A DNA stretch of 38,625 nucleotides, taken from contig VBDY01000127.1 of the NCBI GenBank assembly GCA_005882775.1, positions 1-38,625 of the forward strand, in the 5' to 3' direction. The notes under the pieces were generated by a model. That model was not told the DNA's origin, made no database searches, and saw only the letters and a list, made by a program, of their open reading frames with translations. Positions 15,567 to 23,494 of this stretch are shown in pieces (position 1 is the first letter of the stretch; each line of letters opens with the position of its first letter). The translations under genes were made by a program, and so were the position numbers. Source of the DNA: Chloroflexota bacterium (GTDB lineage Bacteria > Chloroflexota > Dormibacteria > CF-121).

Positions 15567-16292
15567 GTGCCGCCGCGCGTATCCCTGCTGGCGAGCGTTT
15601 CGCTCGCCACCTTTTTGGTTGCGCTCCTGGCCGCGACACAGTTCCGGAGCCAGCCCCTTCCCCCATCGAATCGCTTCGCCCGGAACCAGGCGCTGACCCA
15701 GAGCGTCAACGAACTGGAGGCGCAGAACCGTCGACTCAAGTCCCAGGTCCAGTCGCTTCAGGCCAGCGTGAAGACGCTTGAAGACGACAGCGCCCAGCGG
15801 TCCAGCAGTGCGCAACAGGCCAATGCTCTGCTGGACACCCAGAAGACGGTGGTAGGTCTGCTCGGGCTACACGGCCCTGGGATCACCATCACGCTCCACG
15901 ACGGAAACGACCCAAACGACCCGTCCGACCATTCCCTGGGTTGGGTGGTCCATTACCAGGACCTGCAGGACATCGTGAACCTGCTCTGGGCCAGCGGGGC
16001 CGAGGCGATCTCGGTCAATCAGCAGCGGGTGGTCCCCACCACATCCTTCTTCTATGCAGGAGTCAACGTCCTGGTAAACAATGCGACCCGCTTGAGCGGG
16101 CCGTACACCATCACCGCCCTGGGTGACCCACCTTCGCTCGAGTCCGGGGTCAAGGACCCGGACCAGCTCTCCGAGCTGAAGAGCCGAAGCCGGATCTACG
16201 GACTTGGCCTTTCCTGGCAGCGGAGCAATTCTTTGCGAGTTCCAGGCTACGACGCCAGCTTTGTTCTCCGGTATGCGCAGCCTGCCGGCTGA
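15567..16292 (+). CDS. DUF881 family membrane protein, copy 1
   Basis: DUF881 (YlxW/YlxX-like) proteins are often found near cell-division genes; their molecular role is not established. From the GTG chosen here the product has 241 residues. A transmembrane helix lies near 6-24 (SLLASVSLATFLVALLAATQF), followed by a coiled coil (LTQSVNELEAQNRRLKSQVQSLQ to about 80). The globular DUF881 domain follows (LGLHGPGITITLHDGN, VVHYQDLQDIVNLLWASGAEAISVNQQRV, FFYAGVNVLVNNATRLSGPYTITALGDP). The track starts eleven codons earlier, upstream of a likely -10 box. Its last 20 bases overlap the second copy. Topology predicts a cytoplasmic stub and an external domain. Confidence 0.82.
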   Translation: MPPRVSLLASVSLATFLVALLAATQFRSQPLPPSNRFARNQALTQSVNELEAQNRRLKSQVQSLQASVKTLEDDSAQRSSSAQQANALLDTQKTVVGLLGLHGPGITITLHDGNDPNDPSDHSLGWVVHYQDLQDIVNLLWASGAEAISVNQQRVVPTTSFFYAGVNVLVNNATRLSGPYTITALGDPPSLESGVKDPDQLSELKSRSRIYGLGLSWQRSNSLRVPGYDASFVLRYAQPAG

Positions 16293-16956
16293 GCGCACCG
16301 CCCGAGCCCAGAGGCTGATCGTGGTCAGCCTGATTGCACTGCTGCTTGGCTTTTTGCTGGTGGTGCAGCTGCGATCGCAGGCCCTGGTCGCTCAGAACCT
16401 TGCCTCGCAGGACAACACCAGCGTGGCCCTCCTGATCAACGACCTGAATCGGGCGAACACCCAGCTCCTGGAGCAAAGCGTGACCCTGGAGCAACGTGAG
16501 GCCGCGCTTCGACAGGCCCTGGCGACCGGCGGCGCGGATGCCAAAGCCATCGAGAAGGAGCTCACCGTGTTCAAGGCCGTGGCTGGGGAACTGCCGGTCC
16601 ACGGATCGGGCCTGGAGATCCGCATCGAAGGGCCGGTCCAGGACTTCGAGGTCCAGGACGCGCTGAACAACCTGCGCAACGCAGGCGGAGAGGCCTTCGC
16701 CTTGAACGGCTATCGGATTGTGAGCGGCACACCGATCATGAGCCGCGGCGACCGGCTGATGGTGGCCGGCCATGTGGTCGCGGCGCCCTACGTCCTCCAG
16801 GCCATAGGCGACCCTGAGCAGCTTCAGATGGCGGCAGACCTATCGACCAGCAGCCTTCAGACCCGGGTCCAGGTCAGCGTGGTGCGCAAGACAGACCTCG
16901 CCATCACCTCCGTCCTCGAACCACGACCCCTCGTATACGCTCAGCTGGGCTCCTAA
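16273..16956 (+). CDS. DUF881 family membrane protein, copy 2
   Basis: This 227-residue paralogue of the preceding gene has the same plan. Its N-terminus is MRSLPAERTARAQR, then one transmembrane helix (LIVVSLIALLLGFLLVVQL, about 15-33), a coiled coil (VALLINDLNRANTQLLEQSVTLEQREAALRQ) and the DUF881 domain (VHGSGLEIRIEGPVQDFEVQDALNNLRNAGGEAFALNGYRIV, YVLQAIGDPEQLQMA). I reject the track's earlier start, which reads through the end of copy 1. The ATG lies 20 bases inside copy 1. The two copies may form a heteromer; this is inference from tandem arrangement and shared domains. Confidence 0.82.
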   Translation: MRSLPAERTARAQRLIVVSLIALLLGFLLVVQLRSQALVAQNLASQDNTSVALLINDLNRANTQLLEQSVTLEQREAALRQALATGGADAKAIEKELTVFKAVAGELPVHGSGLEIRIEGPVQDFEVQDALNNLRNAGGEAFALNGYRIVSGTPIMSRGDRLMVAGHVVAAPYVLQAIGDPEQLQMAADLSTSSLQTRVQVSVVRKTDLAITSVLEPRPLVYAQLGS

Positions 16957-16968
16957 TATGGGAAGCCC

Positions 16969-18045
16969 ATGAGCCGGACCGTCGAATTGCGGAGCGACAC
17001 CTTCACCCTGCCCACCGAGTCCATGCGGCGCGCCATGGCCACCGCCGAGGTCGGGGATGATGTCTGGGACGAGGACCCGACGGTCCACCAGCTGCAGGAG
17101 CGGGCGGCCGATATGGTCGGGATGGAGGCGTCCTTGTTCGTCCCCAGCGGAACCATGGGGAACCTGTGCGCCGTTCTCGGCCATACCCGGCCCGGCGACG
17201 AGGTGCTCCTCGACGTCGAAAGCCACATCTTCACCTCGGAAGTTGGCGGCGCGGCCGTGGTCGGCGGGGTGCAGTTCCACCCGCTCGAGGCGCCCGACGG
17301 GCGGCTCACCCCGAGCCAGGTTGCAGCGGCGGTCCGGGAGCCCGACATCCACCATCCACCAACCGCGCTTCTCTGCCTGGAAAACACGCACAACCGCAAT
17401 GGCGGCGTCTGCCTGTCACCCCAGCAGACACACGGGCTGGCTGAGGTCGCCCACCGGGCCGGCTTTCCTGTTCACCTGGACGGGGCCCGCGTGTTCAACG
17501 CCGCCGTCGCCCTCGGCGTCGACGTCCGGGAGCTCACCGGGCCGGTCGACTCGGTCATGTTCTGCCTTTCCAAGGGACTGAGCGCGCCGGTCGGATCCAT
17601 GGTTGCTGGCAAGCGAGACTTCATCGAACGCGCCCGGAGGGCGCGAAAGATGCTCGGAGGCGGTATGCGGCAGGCCGGGGTGCTGGCCGCAGCCGGCCTC
17701 TGCTCGCTCAACGAGATGGTGGCGCGCCTGGCCGAGGACCATGCCAACGCCCGCCGGCTTGCACTTGGCCTGGACGGGGCGCCGGGACTGCACATCGACC
17801 TGGAGCGGGTGGAGACCAACATGGTCTTCGCCGACCTCCAGTCGCCGCTTGACGCCAGCCAGTTCGAACGGCTCTGCGGCGAAGAGGGCGTCCGGGTCGA
17901 CCACGCCACGCCGGCGCGCGTGCGCCTGGTGACCCATCGAGGGGTGACCGCGGACGACATCGAGTACGCGATAGCGGCCATCCGGCGGGTCCTCCAGAAC
18001 CAGGCGAGCAGCGAGCTCCGGCCAACCGGCACATATAGAAGGTAG
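16969..18045 (+). CDS. Low-specificity L-threonine aldolase
   Basis: This PLP enzyme splits threonine or allo-threonine to glycine and acetaldehyde. The 358-residue protein opens with VELRSDTFTLPTESMRRAM, then GDDVWDEDPTVHQLQE, PSGTMGNLCAVL, the ENTHNRNGG loop, VHLDGARVFNA with the PLP Asp, and CLSKGLSAPVGS where the Lys near 202 should bind PLP. These are typical of the LtaE family. It begins 12 bases after copy 2 of DUF881. TAATAT, which overlaps that stop codon, lies nine bases before the ATG and may be a separate -10. Stereochemistry (L or L-allo) is not readable. Confidence 0.92.
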   Translation: MSRTVELRSDTFTLPTESMRRAMATAEVGDDVWDEDPTVHQLQERAADMVGMEASLFVPSGTMGNLCAVLGHTRPGDEVLLDVESHIFTSEVGGAAVVGGVQFHPLEAPDGRLTPSQVAAAVREPDIHHPPTALLCLENTHNRNGGVCLSPQQTHGLAEVAHRAGFPVHLDGARVFNAAVALGVDVRELTGPVDSVMFCLSKGLSAPVGSMVAGKRDFIERARRARKMLGGGMRQAGVLAAAGLCSLNEMVARLAEDHANARRLALGLDGAPGLHIDLERVETNMVFADLQSPLDASQFERLCGEEGVRVDHATPARVRLVTHRGVTADDIEYAIAAIRRVLQNQASSELRPTGTYRR

Positions 18046-18360
18046 ACGCCACCGCGAACGTCGGGCCCCGGGACGCAACTCCCAGAAGGCGGTTGATCCT
18101 TTGAGGTGGTGTCCCAGTCGCCGTGACGGACCGATGGAACCTTAAGAACCGTGTAACAACGCGGCCGTAACGGGACTTGAAAGAGTGTCGCAACAGCAGC
18201 GCGACGGACTCGTCACGATGCTGGACCCCTCTTGGGCCGCCGCGGACTTTGCCATAGGCTGGCGTTGAACTTGCGCAGGAGTTATCGGATCCCGCCTGTT
18301 TTGCTATTGGTCGGGCTGCTCAGCAGCCGCGACGCGGACCGCTGCCAACAGGGAGGAGTG
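18046..18360 (+). other. 315-base intergenic leader before the Tad gene cluster
   Basis: No coding region is supported; the ORF that crosses the right part is an upstream extension of the first TadE-like gene. The region contains a GTCGC/GCGAC hairpin (GTCGCAACAGCAGCGCGAC), scattered TTGATC and TTGAAC hexamers without a well-spaced -10, and the strong GGGAGGAG ribosome site at the right end. A long untranslated leader or operator region is possible. I could not match it to a known riboswitch class. Confidence 0.4.
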
Positions 18361-18861
18361 ATGCGAGAAAACGGACGCCCCAAGCGTAAAGGCGGTCAGG
18401 CTCTGGCTGAGATGGCCGTCATGGTGCCTTTTCTCGTGATCGGCATGATGGGCTTCCTCGACCTGGGCCGCGCCTTCTACTACCAGATCTCGCTGACGAA
18501 CGCGGTCCGGGAGGCGACCCGCTACGGGATCCAGAACGCTTACTTCGGACTTGCGCCGGCCTGTGTGATCCCGACCAACCTGGGACCGAGCTGCCCGGTG
18601 CCTCCCGATGACGCCATCTGCGCACACGTCGTGCAGGAGCTGGCCGGAAGCGGCTTCAACGTAACCTGCCCCGGCGACGTCACGATCTTGCCCGACCAGC
18701 AGGGCCGGTTCACGAACTACACCGGGGCCCCTCAGCAGACCCAGTATCAGCTGACGGTAGCCGGCACATACAAGTTCCACTTCATCACCCCCATCATCAG
18801 CAACCTGATCGGTGATCCCCTGACGCTGCGGTCGAGCGCCGAGATGAGGACGGATTACTGA
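18361..18861 (+). CDS. TadE-like pilus assembly protein, copy 1
   Basis: TadE-like proteins are pseudopilins with one N-terminal helix that are exported by the tight-adherence machinery. The 166-residue product starts MRENGRPKRKGGQALAEMAV. The GQALAEMAVMVPFLVIGMMGFLDLGRAFY helix (about 12-40) matches the TadE core with the conserved Glu. Then LTNAVREATRYGIQ follows and a short external domain with two Cys pairs. GGGAGGAG stands a few bases before the ATG, so I reject the track's start 43 codons upstream. It is the first gene of three and shares one base with the next (TGATG). Confidence 0.88.
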   Translation: MRENGRPKRKGGQALAEMAVMVPFLVIGMMGFLDLGRAFYYQISLTNAVREATRYGIQNAYFGLAPACVIPTNLGPSCPVPPDDAICAHVVQELAGSGFNVTCPGDVTILPDQQGRFTNYTGAPQQTQYQLTVAGTYKFHFITPIISNLIGDPLTLRSSAEMRTDY

Positions 18862-19316
18862 TGAAGCGCAGAAACCGCGCGCAGTCGATGGTCGAGTTTG
18901 CGGTGCTGGCACCCATCTTCTTCATGCTCCTGCTGGGCACGATCGACCTGGGCCGCGCCATATACATCTACAACACCATCTCGGATGCCGCGCGCGAAGG
19001 CGCCCGGGCAGCTGTCCCATTCGACAACCCGTTGCCGAGCAATACCACCCTGGTGAACGCCGTGCAGAGCAAGCTCGGTGGCGGCTTCACCCTCGCCGTC
19101 GATCCATGCATCACGCAGGGAGGCACCTGCCCCGGGACACCGCTGACACCAAACACCGGCTACATCTGGTACAGCTCCAACGTCGGTCAGCTGGGACATC
19201 ACGGCGTCACGGTGAAGGTGACCTTCCTCTTCCAACCCTGGGTCCCGGTGATCCGGGACGCCAGCGGGAACGGGGTCACGATCTCCGCGCAATCAACCAT
19301 GGTGACGGAGTACTGA
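18861..19316 (+). CDS. TadE-like pilus assembly protein, copy 2
   Basis: This 151-residue paralogue has a basic start MKRRNRAQSMVEFAVLAPIF, with the TadE helix and conserved Glu (MVEFAVLAPIFFMLLLGTIDLGRAIYIY, about 9-36), then ISDAAREGARAAVPF and an external domain with one Cys pair (DPCITQGGTC). It overlaps the previous stop by one base and lies three bases before the Tad-type gene, so the three are surely cotranscribed. Neither prepilin peptidase, secretion ATPase nor Flp pilin is in the window. Confidence 0.87.
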   Translation: MKRRNRAQSMVEFAVLAPIFFMLLLGTIDLGRAIYIYNTISDAAREGARAAVPFDNPLPSNTTLVNAVQSKLGGGFTLAVDPCITQGGTCPGTPLTPNTGYIWYSSNVGQLGHHGVTVKVTFLFQPWVPVIRDASGNGVTISAQSTMVTEY

Positions 19317-19319
19317 TCG

Positions 19320-20948
19320 ATGAAACTTGGTCATCGCGGCAGAAAGCGCGGGCAGAGCCTCGTCATCATCGCCCTGTCGGCTACCGTCCTCTTCGGAATC
19401 ATCGCCCTCGGGCTCGACGCCGGACGTCTGTACTTCCAGCGCCGGGATGTCCAGAATGCCGCGGACTCTGGTGCGCTCGCCGGCGCGCAGGAGCTGATCC
19501 CTACCGCCCCGAACGTGCTCGGCGGCGACCCCGCCAAAGCCCGGTGCCAGGCCGTCAGGTACGCGCTGCTGACCTTCAACGATGCGCCTGTCCACGACTG
19601 CAGCCTGGGCAACCTCGGGGTCTTCTGGAGCTCCGGAACGACCATAACCGAGACCGCTCAGAACGACACCGCCCCGAAGGTCACGGTCACGGCCCCTTAC
19701 AAGCCGAGCGAGATCAAGGTAGACGTCGTCTATACGGTGCCGACCACCTTCGCCTCGGTCATCGGCTTCCGTAGCTCGGACGTCGCCGCCTCGGCGGTCG
19801 CCCACGACGGCTTCTACAACAAGTTCTACACCATCTTCGGCTTCGACTCCACCGGGTCGGGCAACAGCGTGAACTACGACCAGAACGGCTACGGGCAGAT
19901 CGACGACGGCAAGGGTGGCGGCGACTGCCAGGTGGCCGACACGACCCTGGGCAAGATGGTTTCCAACGCAAAGTTCCATGTGCCGAACCCGAACAACCAG
20001 TTCCTCAACCTGAACGGTGACTTCCACTACGCTCAGGCGAGCGACACTCACGCCGTGGTCGTCTACTGGCAGAATCCGGTGTCACCGAGCACGACCACAC
20101 CGGATCCCGCGCCGGGATACGCGCCTCCCGATCCTCCATCCGGGACCATCGGCTGGGGCAAATGGAAGAACGTTGGGGGAGTCCAGTACTGGAAGTTCAC
20201 CCCGGGCGTGGCCGACAAAACGATCAATATCCCCGTGCCCGGCGGCACCGTTAACGACCGGTACGTCTTCGAGAACGGTATCTACTACTTCACAAACTTC
20301 GACCTGAACATTACGGGTGGCTACGTGAGCAATACCTCAACGGGTCTGCCGATGTACAACGGCCAGGGCTGGGGATCGAGCGACATGGGTACCGGCTCCG
20401 ACGGGATCACCAACGGTGTTGAGTTCGTGTTCGGCGGGAATCAGGCATCCCCGGGGGACGCGACCTTCAGCGCCAGCGGGACGCCGCACGTCTTCTTCGT
20501 CGCCCCGAACGCCGTGCCCTCGCCGGCCACCAACCGGATCGCCTTCTTCATCACCCAATATGACACCACCAGCGGCCCGAACGGCCAGGTCTGGACCGAG
20601 CTGGTCGATGGGACCCAGGGCGGAGAATTCCAGACATGGGGCACCATCTTCAACTCCGACCTCAACGGCTCGCACGGCACCGTCGTCGTGATCCAGGCGG
20701 TGAGCTCCACGGGTGTCGCCGGCAAGCCCTACAACACCAACCACTACGCCGTCACCGGGGAGATCGTCTCGCCGCAGGTAGATATCGACGGTGGGAACCT
20801 CGCGACAAATGGCAGCTTCACGCCGAGCACATGCCCAGCCGGCAGCGGCAACGGATCCGGCTACCGTCAGAACGGCGCCGGCCTGCTGGTCCAGTTCAAC
20901 GCCAACTTCGCGCCGCAGTTCTACGGCTTCTCGTACCTGATCAAATAG
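19320..20948 (+). CDS. TadG-like secreted/surface protein
   Basis: The 542-residue protein begins MKLGHRGRKRGQSLVIIALSATVLFGIIALGLDAGRLY, the N-terminal helix of the Tad (TadG-like) domain. It continues RRDVQNAADSGALAGAQEL, the conserved stretch after the helix. The remaining 480 residues are rich in Asn, Gly, Thr and aromatic residues and look like an external beta-rich domain (for example GGYVSNTSTGLPMYNGQGWGS). I cannot name a family for this part. It is probably a minor pilin or adhesin partner of the two TadE-like proteins. The usual C-terminal VWA domain of long TadG proteins was not recognised. Confidence 0.8.
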   Translation: MKLGHRGRKRGQSLVIIALSATVLFGIIALGLDAGRLYFQRRDVQNAADSGALAGAQELIPTAPNVLGGDPAKARCQAVRYALLTFNDAPVHDCSLGNLGVFWSSGTTITETAQNDTAPKVTVTAPYKPSEIKVDVVYTVPTTFASVIGFRSSDVAASAVAHDGFYNKFYTIFGFDSTGSGNSVNYDQNGYGQIDDGKGGGDCQVADTTLGKMVSNAKFHVPNPNNQFLNLNGDFHYAQASDTHAVVVYWQNPVSPSTTTPDPAPGYAPPDPPSGTIGWGKWKNVGGVQYWKFTPGVADKTINIPVPGGTVNDRYVFENGIYYFTNFDLNITGGYVSNTSTGLPMYNGQGWGSSDMGTGSDGITNGVEFVFGGNQASPGDATFSASGTPHVFFVAPNAVPSPATNRIAFFITQYDTTSGPNGQVWTELVDGTQGGEFQTWGTIFNSDLNGSHGTVVVIQAVSSTGVAGKPYNTNHYAVTGEIVSPQVDIDGGNLATNGSFTPSTCPAGSGNGSGYRQNGAGLLVQFNANFAPQFYGFSYLIK

Positions 20949-20970
20949 CCGTCCGCTCGTGCTGAGGCCC

Positions 20971-20976
20971 TACAAT
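20971..20976 (+). promoter_or_regulatory. -10 box (TACAAT) for a leaderless GTG start
   Basis: TACAAT, one mismatch from consensus, is followed by GCGGAGGC and then the GTG start at 20985. Transcription should begin at or next to the GTG. A GGAGG core lies too close to the GTG to act as a ribosome site. No -35 hexamer is apparent. Confidence 0.5.
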
Positions 20977-20984
20977 GCGGAGGC

Positions 20985-21527
20985 GTGGCGCACGCCATCT
21001 ACTGCTTCCTCGACGGCGAGACCCTGCACGGTGACCCGCCGCGGCGCGAGCTGGACAGCCCGGTGATTGAGACCCGCGTCCACAATGTGGGGACGAACAA
21101 CCGGGGGGCCTTCGTGCCGTTGAGCAGCCTCAAGTACGTGCTACTCGATTCGCGCTCGCCGTCTCCCGAGGTCGATCTCCAGCGGTACCAGCGGATCGCG
21201 ATTCATTTCGTGGACCATGAAGTCCTGCGCGGATACAGCGAGCGCGAGCTCCACTCGTCACGCTACGGGGTGACCCTATCCCTGATCTCGCCCGACCGCA
21301 GCGAGGTTAAAGATCTCAGCATCCCCTTCACCGCCCTGAAAGGGATCTTCTACCTGAAGACCTGGGAGGGAGGAGAGTCCCCCACGCTCGAGGCGGACTG
21401 GGTCCCCCGTATCCTGGAAGAGCGAGAGCGGGAGCAGGTCCGCCGCCAGTATGGTGCGACCGGCAACCCGCGCCGCCGGATGCCTCTCCTGGAGCGCATC
21501 ATTCGTCGCCGGCGGATCGCCGAGTAA
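20985..21527 (+). CDS. Protein of unknown function with a duplicated DUF6982-like domain
   Basis: I do not know its function. The 180-residue soluble protein contains two related units. Unit one (about 4-56) begins AIYCFLDGETLHGDPP and ends AFVPLSSLKYVLLDS. Unit two (about 70-130) begins RIAIHFVDHEVLRGYSE and ends LSIPFTALKGIFYLKTWEG. The pattern hFhDGExLxG ... hPhxxLKxhhhL resembles the DUF6982-type domain often fused to signalling modules. The C-terminus is strongly basic (RRRMPLLERIIRRRRIAE). It is followed after 18 bases by a flippase-like gene. No transmembrane helix is seen. A regulatory role near the membrane is only a guess. Confidence 0.7.
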   Translation: MAHAIYCFLDGETLHGDPPRRELDSPVIETRVHNVGTNNRGAFVPLSSLKYVLLDSRSPSPEVDLQRYQRIAIHFVDHEVLRGYSERELHSSRYGVTLSLISPDRSEVKDLSIPFTALKGIFYLKTWEGGESPTLEADWVPRILEEREREQVRRQYGATGNPRRRMPLLERIIRRRRIAE

Positions 21528-21545
21528 GTTATCCTCGAACCCGGT

Positions 21546-22544
21546 ATGCAGCCCGCCGCTGTGCCGCCGCAGCCAGCGGCCGCCCGGTCCGAATCACTCA
21601 AGGACCGCTTCTTCGACATCCGGACCCTCATATCTTTCGCCATCCTGGCCTTCGTCCTCTTCTTCGTCCTCACCCACGTCCAGCTGGACTATCGAGAGAG
21701 CCTGCGGGCGATCAGCCAGACCAACCCCCTGCTTTACGGGCTGGCCTTTATCGCCTTCTACTTCTCCTTCGTAGTGCGCGCCGTCCGCTGGGAAGTGCTG
21801 CTCAGAAACACGGGCGAGCAGACCCACTTCGGCGAGCTCTTTCACATCGTCATCCTGGCCTGGTTCGCGAACTGCGTCCTACCCGCCAAGATGGGCGACT
21901 TCTACCGCGCCTACCTTTTGCGCCAACAGACCACCGTGTCAGGCTCCAAGGGGTTGGGCACCATCTTCAGCGAGCGCGCCCTGGACTTCCTGGTCCTGAT
22001 GAGTCTCCTCGTCATCAGCGGCCTGATCAGTTTCCGCGCCGGAGTGCCCCATCAGTTCCTGCCAGCTCTGCTTGTCGGGCTGGCGATCTGCCTGATCTTG
22101 ATAGGGGGCCTGGTGGCCGTCCGGTTCGGTCATGTCCATCTAGAGAGATTGATCCCCAGATCGTTGCGAGAGCGCGCCGGTCGATTTCGGTCCGGGCTGT
22201 TGAGCGCGTTCCACGGACGGCTCCTGGTGTTGCTTGCTCTCACTGTGCTGGTCTGGCTTGCCGAGTCGACCCGGCTATACCTGGTGGTGCAGGCGCTTCC
22301 CCTTCACGTCGACCTGAACCTGGCGCAGATCATGTTCATCGCCCTGGTCGCCTCTCTCCTGACCACCATCCCGGCGCTGCCCGGCGGCCTGGTGCTGGTG
22401 GAAGGCGGGATCGTGACGGTGCTGGTCTTCTTCGGCCTGACCGCCACCCAGGGCTTTTCGGTGGCCATCCTTGACCGCATCATCAGCTACTGGAGCCTGA
22501 TCGCGGTCGGCCTGGTGGTGTTCATCTTCAGCCACCGTCGTTGA
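21546..22544 (+). CDS. Flippase-like integral membrane protein (LPG synthase TM / UPF0104 family)
   Basis: The 332-residue protein has about eight to nine hydrophobic helices, beginning at IRTLISFAILAFVLFFVLTHV (about 26-46). It carries the family hallmarks FYFSFVVRAVRWEVLLRNTG, ILAWFANCVLPAKMGDFYRAYLLRQ, GTIFSERALDFLVL and TTIPALPGGLVLVEGG. The family corresponds to the transmembrane flippase half of lysylphosphatidylglycerol synthase and is often found with glycan genes. No aminoacyl-transferase domain is attached. The TTG start of the epimerase overlaps its stop (TTGA), pointing to joint work on a lipid-linked sugar; that is inference. Confidence 0.88.
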   Translation: MQPAAVPPQPAAARSESLKDRFFDIRTLISFAILAFVLFFVLTHVQLDYRESLRAISQTNPLLYGLAFIAFYFSFVVRAVRWEVLLRNTGEQTHFGELFHIVILAWFANCVLPAKMGDFYRAYLLRQQTTVSGSKGLGTIFSERALDFLVLMSLLVISGLISFRAGVPHQFLPALLVGLAICLILIGGLVAVRFGHVHLERLIPRSLRERAGRFRSGLLSAFHGRLLVLLALTVLVWLAESTRLYLVVQALPLHVDLNLAQIMFIALVASLLTTIPALPGGLVLVEGGIVTVLVFFGLTATQGFSVAILDRIISYWSLIAVGLVVFIFSHRR

Positions 22545-23494
22545 AAATCCTGGTCACGGGGGGCGCCGGATTTATTGGTTCGCACGTGGTCGACCGGCTG
22601 GTCCAGGATGGCCACGAGCTGGTCATTCTCGACGACCTGACCACCGGACACGTCGAACACGTGAATCCGAAGGCCCGTTTTTACCAGATGGAGCTCGATT
22701 CGCCCTGGCTCGACGAGCTGTTCCGGATCGAGCAACCCCAGGCCGTTATCCACCAGGCGGCCCAGGCCAGCGTCCGGCGCTCGGTAGAGGATCCGGTCTA
22801 CGACGGGCGGGTCAACGTACTGGGCACGATCGCCCTGCTCCAGGCATCCGTCCGGCAGCGGGTCTCCCGCTTCCTCCTGGCCTCAACCGGCGGGGCCCTC
22901 TACGGGGACGCGACGGTGACGCCCACCCCCGAGGAATATCCGACCACACCGGTGTCGCCGTATGGAGCATCGAAGCTGGCTGCCGAGGGCTATCTGCGCA
23001 CCTTCAACGCTCTCCACGGTCTCTCCTACGCAACCCTGCGATACGCCAATGTCTACGGGCCACGCCAGGATCCCCACGGGGAGGCGGGCGTGGTGGCGAT
23101 CTTCACGGAGCGGCTGCTGACTGGTAAGGTGGCGCGGATCAATGGAGACGGTAACCAGACCCGCGACTTCGTCTACGTAGCTGACGTCGCCGACGCTAAC
23201 GCGCGGGCCCTCTCTTCTTCTGCCACCGGGGCCTTCAACGTCGGCACCGGCAAGGAAACGGAAATCAACGCCATCTTTGAGCTGCTCAAGGAGTTGACCG
23301 GCAATGACCAGCCCGCCCAGCGGGGCCCAGCCCTGAGCGGCGAGCAACGACGTTCGGTGGTGGACAGCCGCCGCATCCATGAGGCGATGGGCTGGGCGCC
23401 GAGGACAGAGCTCCGGGACGGGCTGAAGGCTACGGTGGATTATTTCCGGTCGGGGCGCCGGCAGGCGGCCGCAGTGCCGCGATCGAACCCCTGA
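22541..23494 (+). CDS. NAD-dependent epimerase/dehydratase (UDP-glucose 4-epimerase-like)
   Basis: This is an extended short-chain dehydrogenase of 317 residues. The NAD-binding GGAGFIG lies near 7-13, LDDLTTGHVEHV near 30-41, HQAAQASVRRSVEDP near 71-85, a Ser-Thr pair in LLASTGGALYG and the catalytic YGASK near 141-145. The C-terminal half (ATLRYANVYGPRQDPHGEAGVVAIF, NGDGNQTRDFVYVADVADAN) is typical of GalE-like enzymes acting on nucleotide sugars. The substrate sugar is not certain. The TTG start is chosen because it gives MKILVTGGAG and overlaps the flippase stop by four bases. Its last 65 bases are antisense to the end of the next gene. Confidence 0.9.
   Translation: MKILVTGGAGFIGSHVVDRLVQDGHELVILDDLTTGHVEHVNPKARFYQMELDSPWLDELFRIEQPQAVIHQAAQASVRRSVEDPVYDGRVNVLGTIALLQASVRQRVSRFLLASTGGALYGDATVTPTPEEYPTTPVSPYGASKLAAEGYLRTFNALHGLSYATLRYANVYGPRQDPHGEAGVVAIFTERLLTGKVARINGDGNQTRDFVYVADVADANARALSSSATGAFNVGTGKETEINAIFELLKELTGNDQPAQRGPALSGEQRRSVVDSRRIHEAMGWAPRTELRDGLKATVDYFRSGRRQAAAVPRSNP

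Noticed and set aside
18150-18230. Possible c-di-GMP riboswitch (GAAAGAGTGTCGCAAC resembles part of a GEMM core)
   Set aside because: Only a short fragment fits; the second conserved half and the pairing stems are not present.
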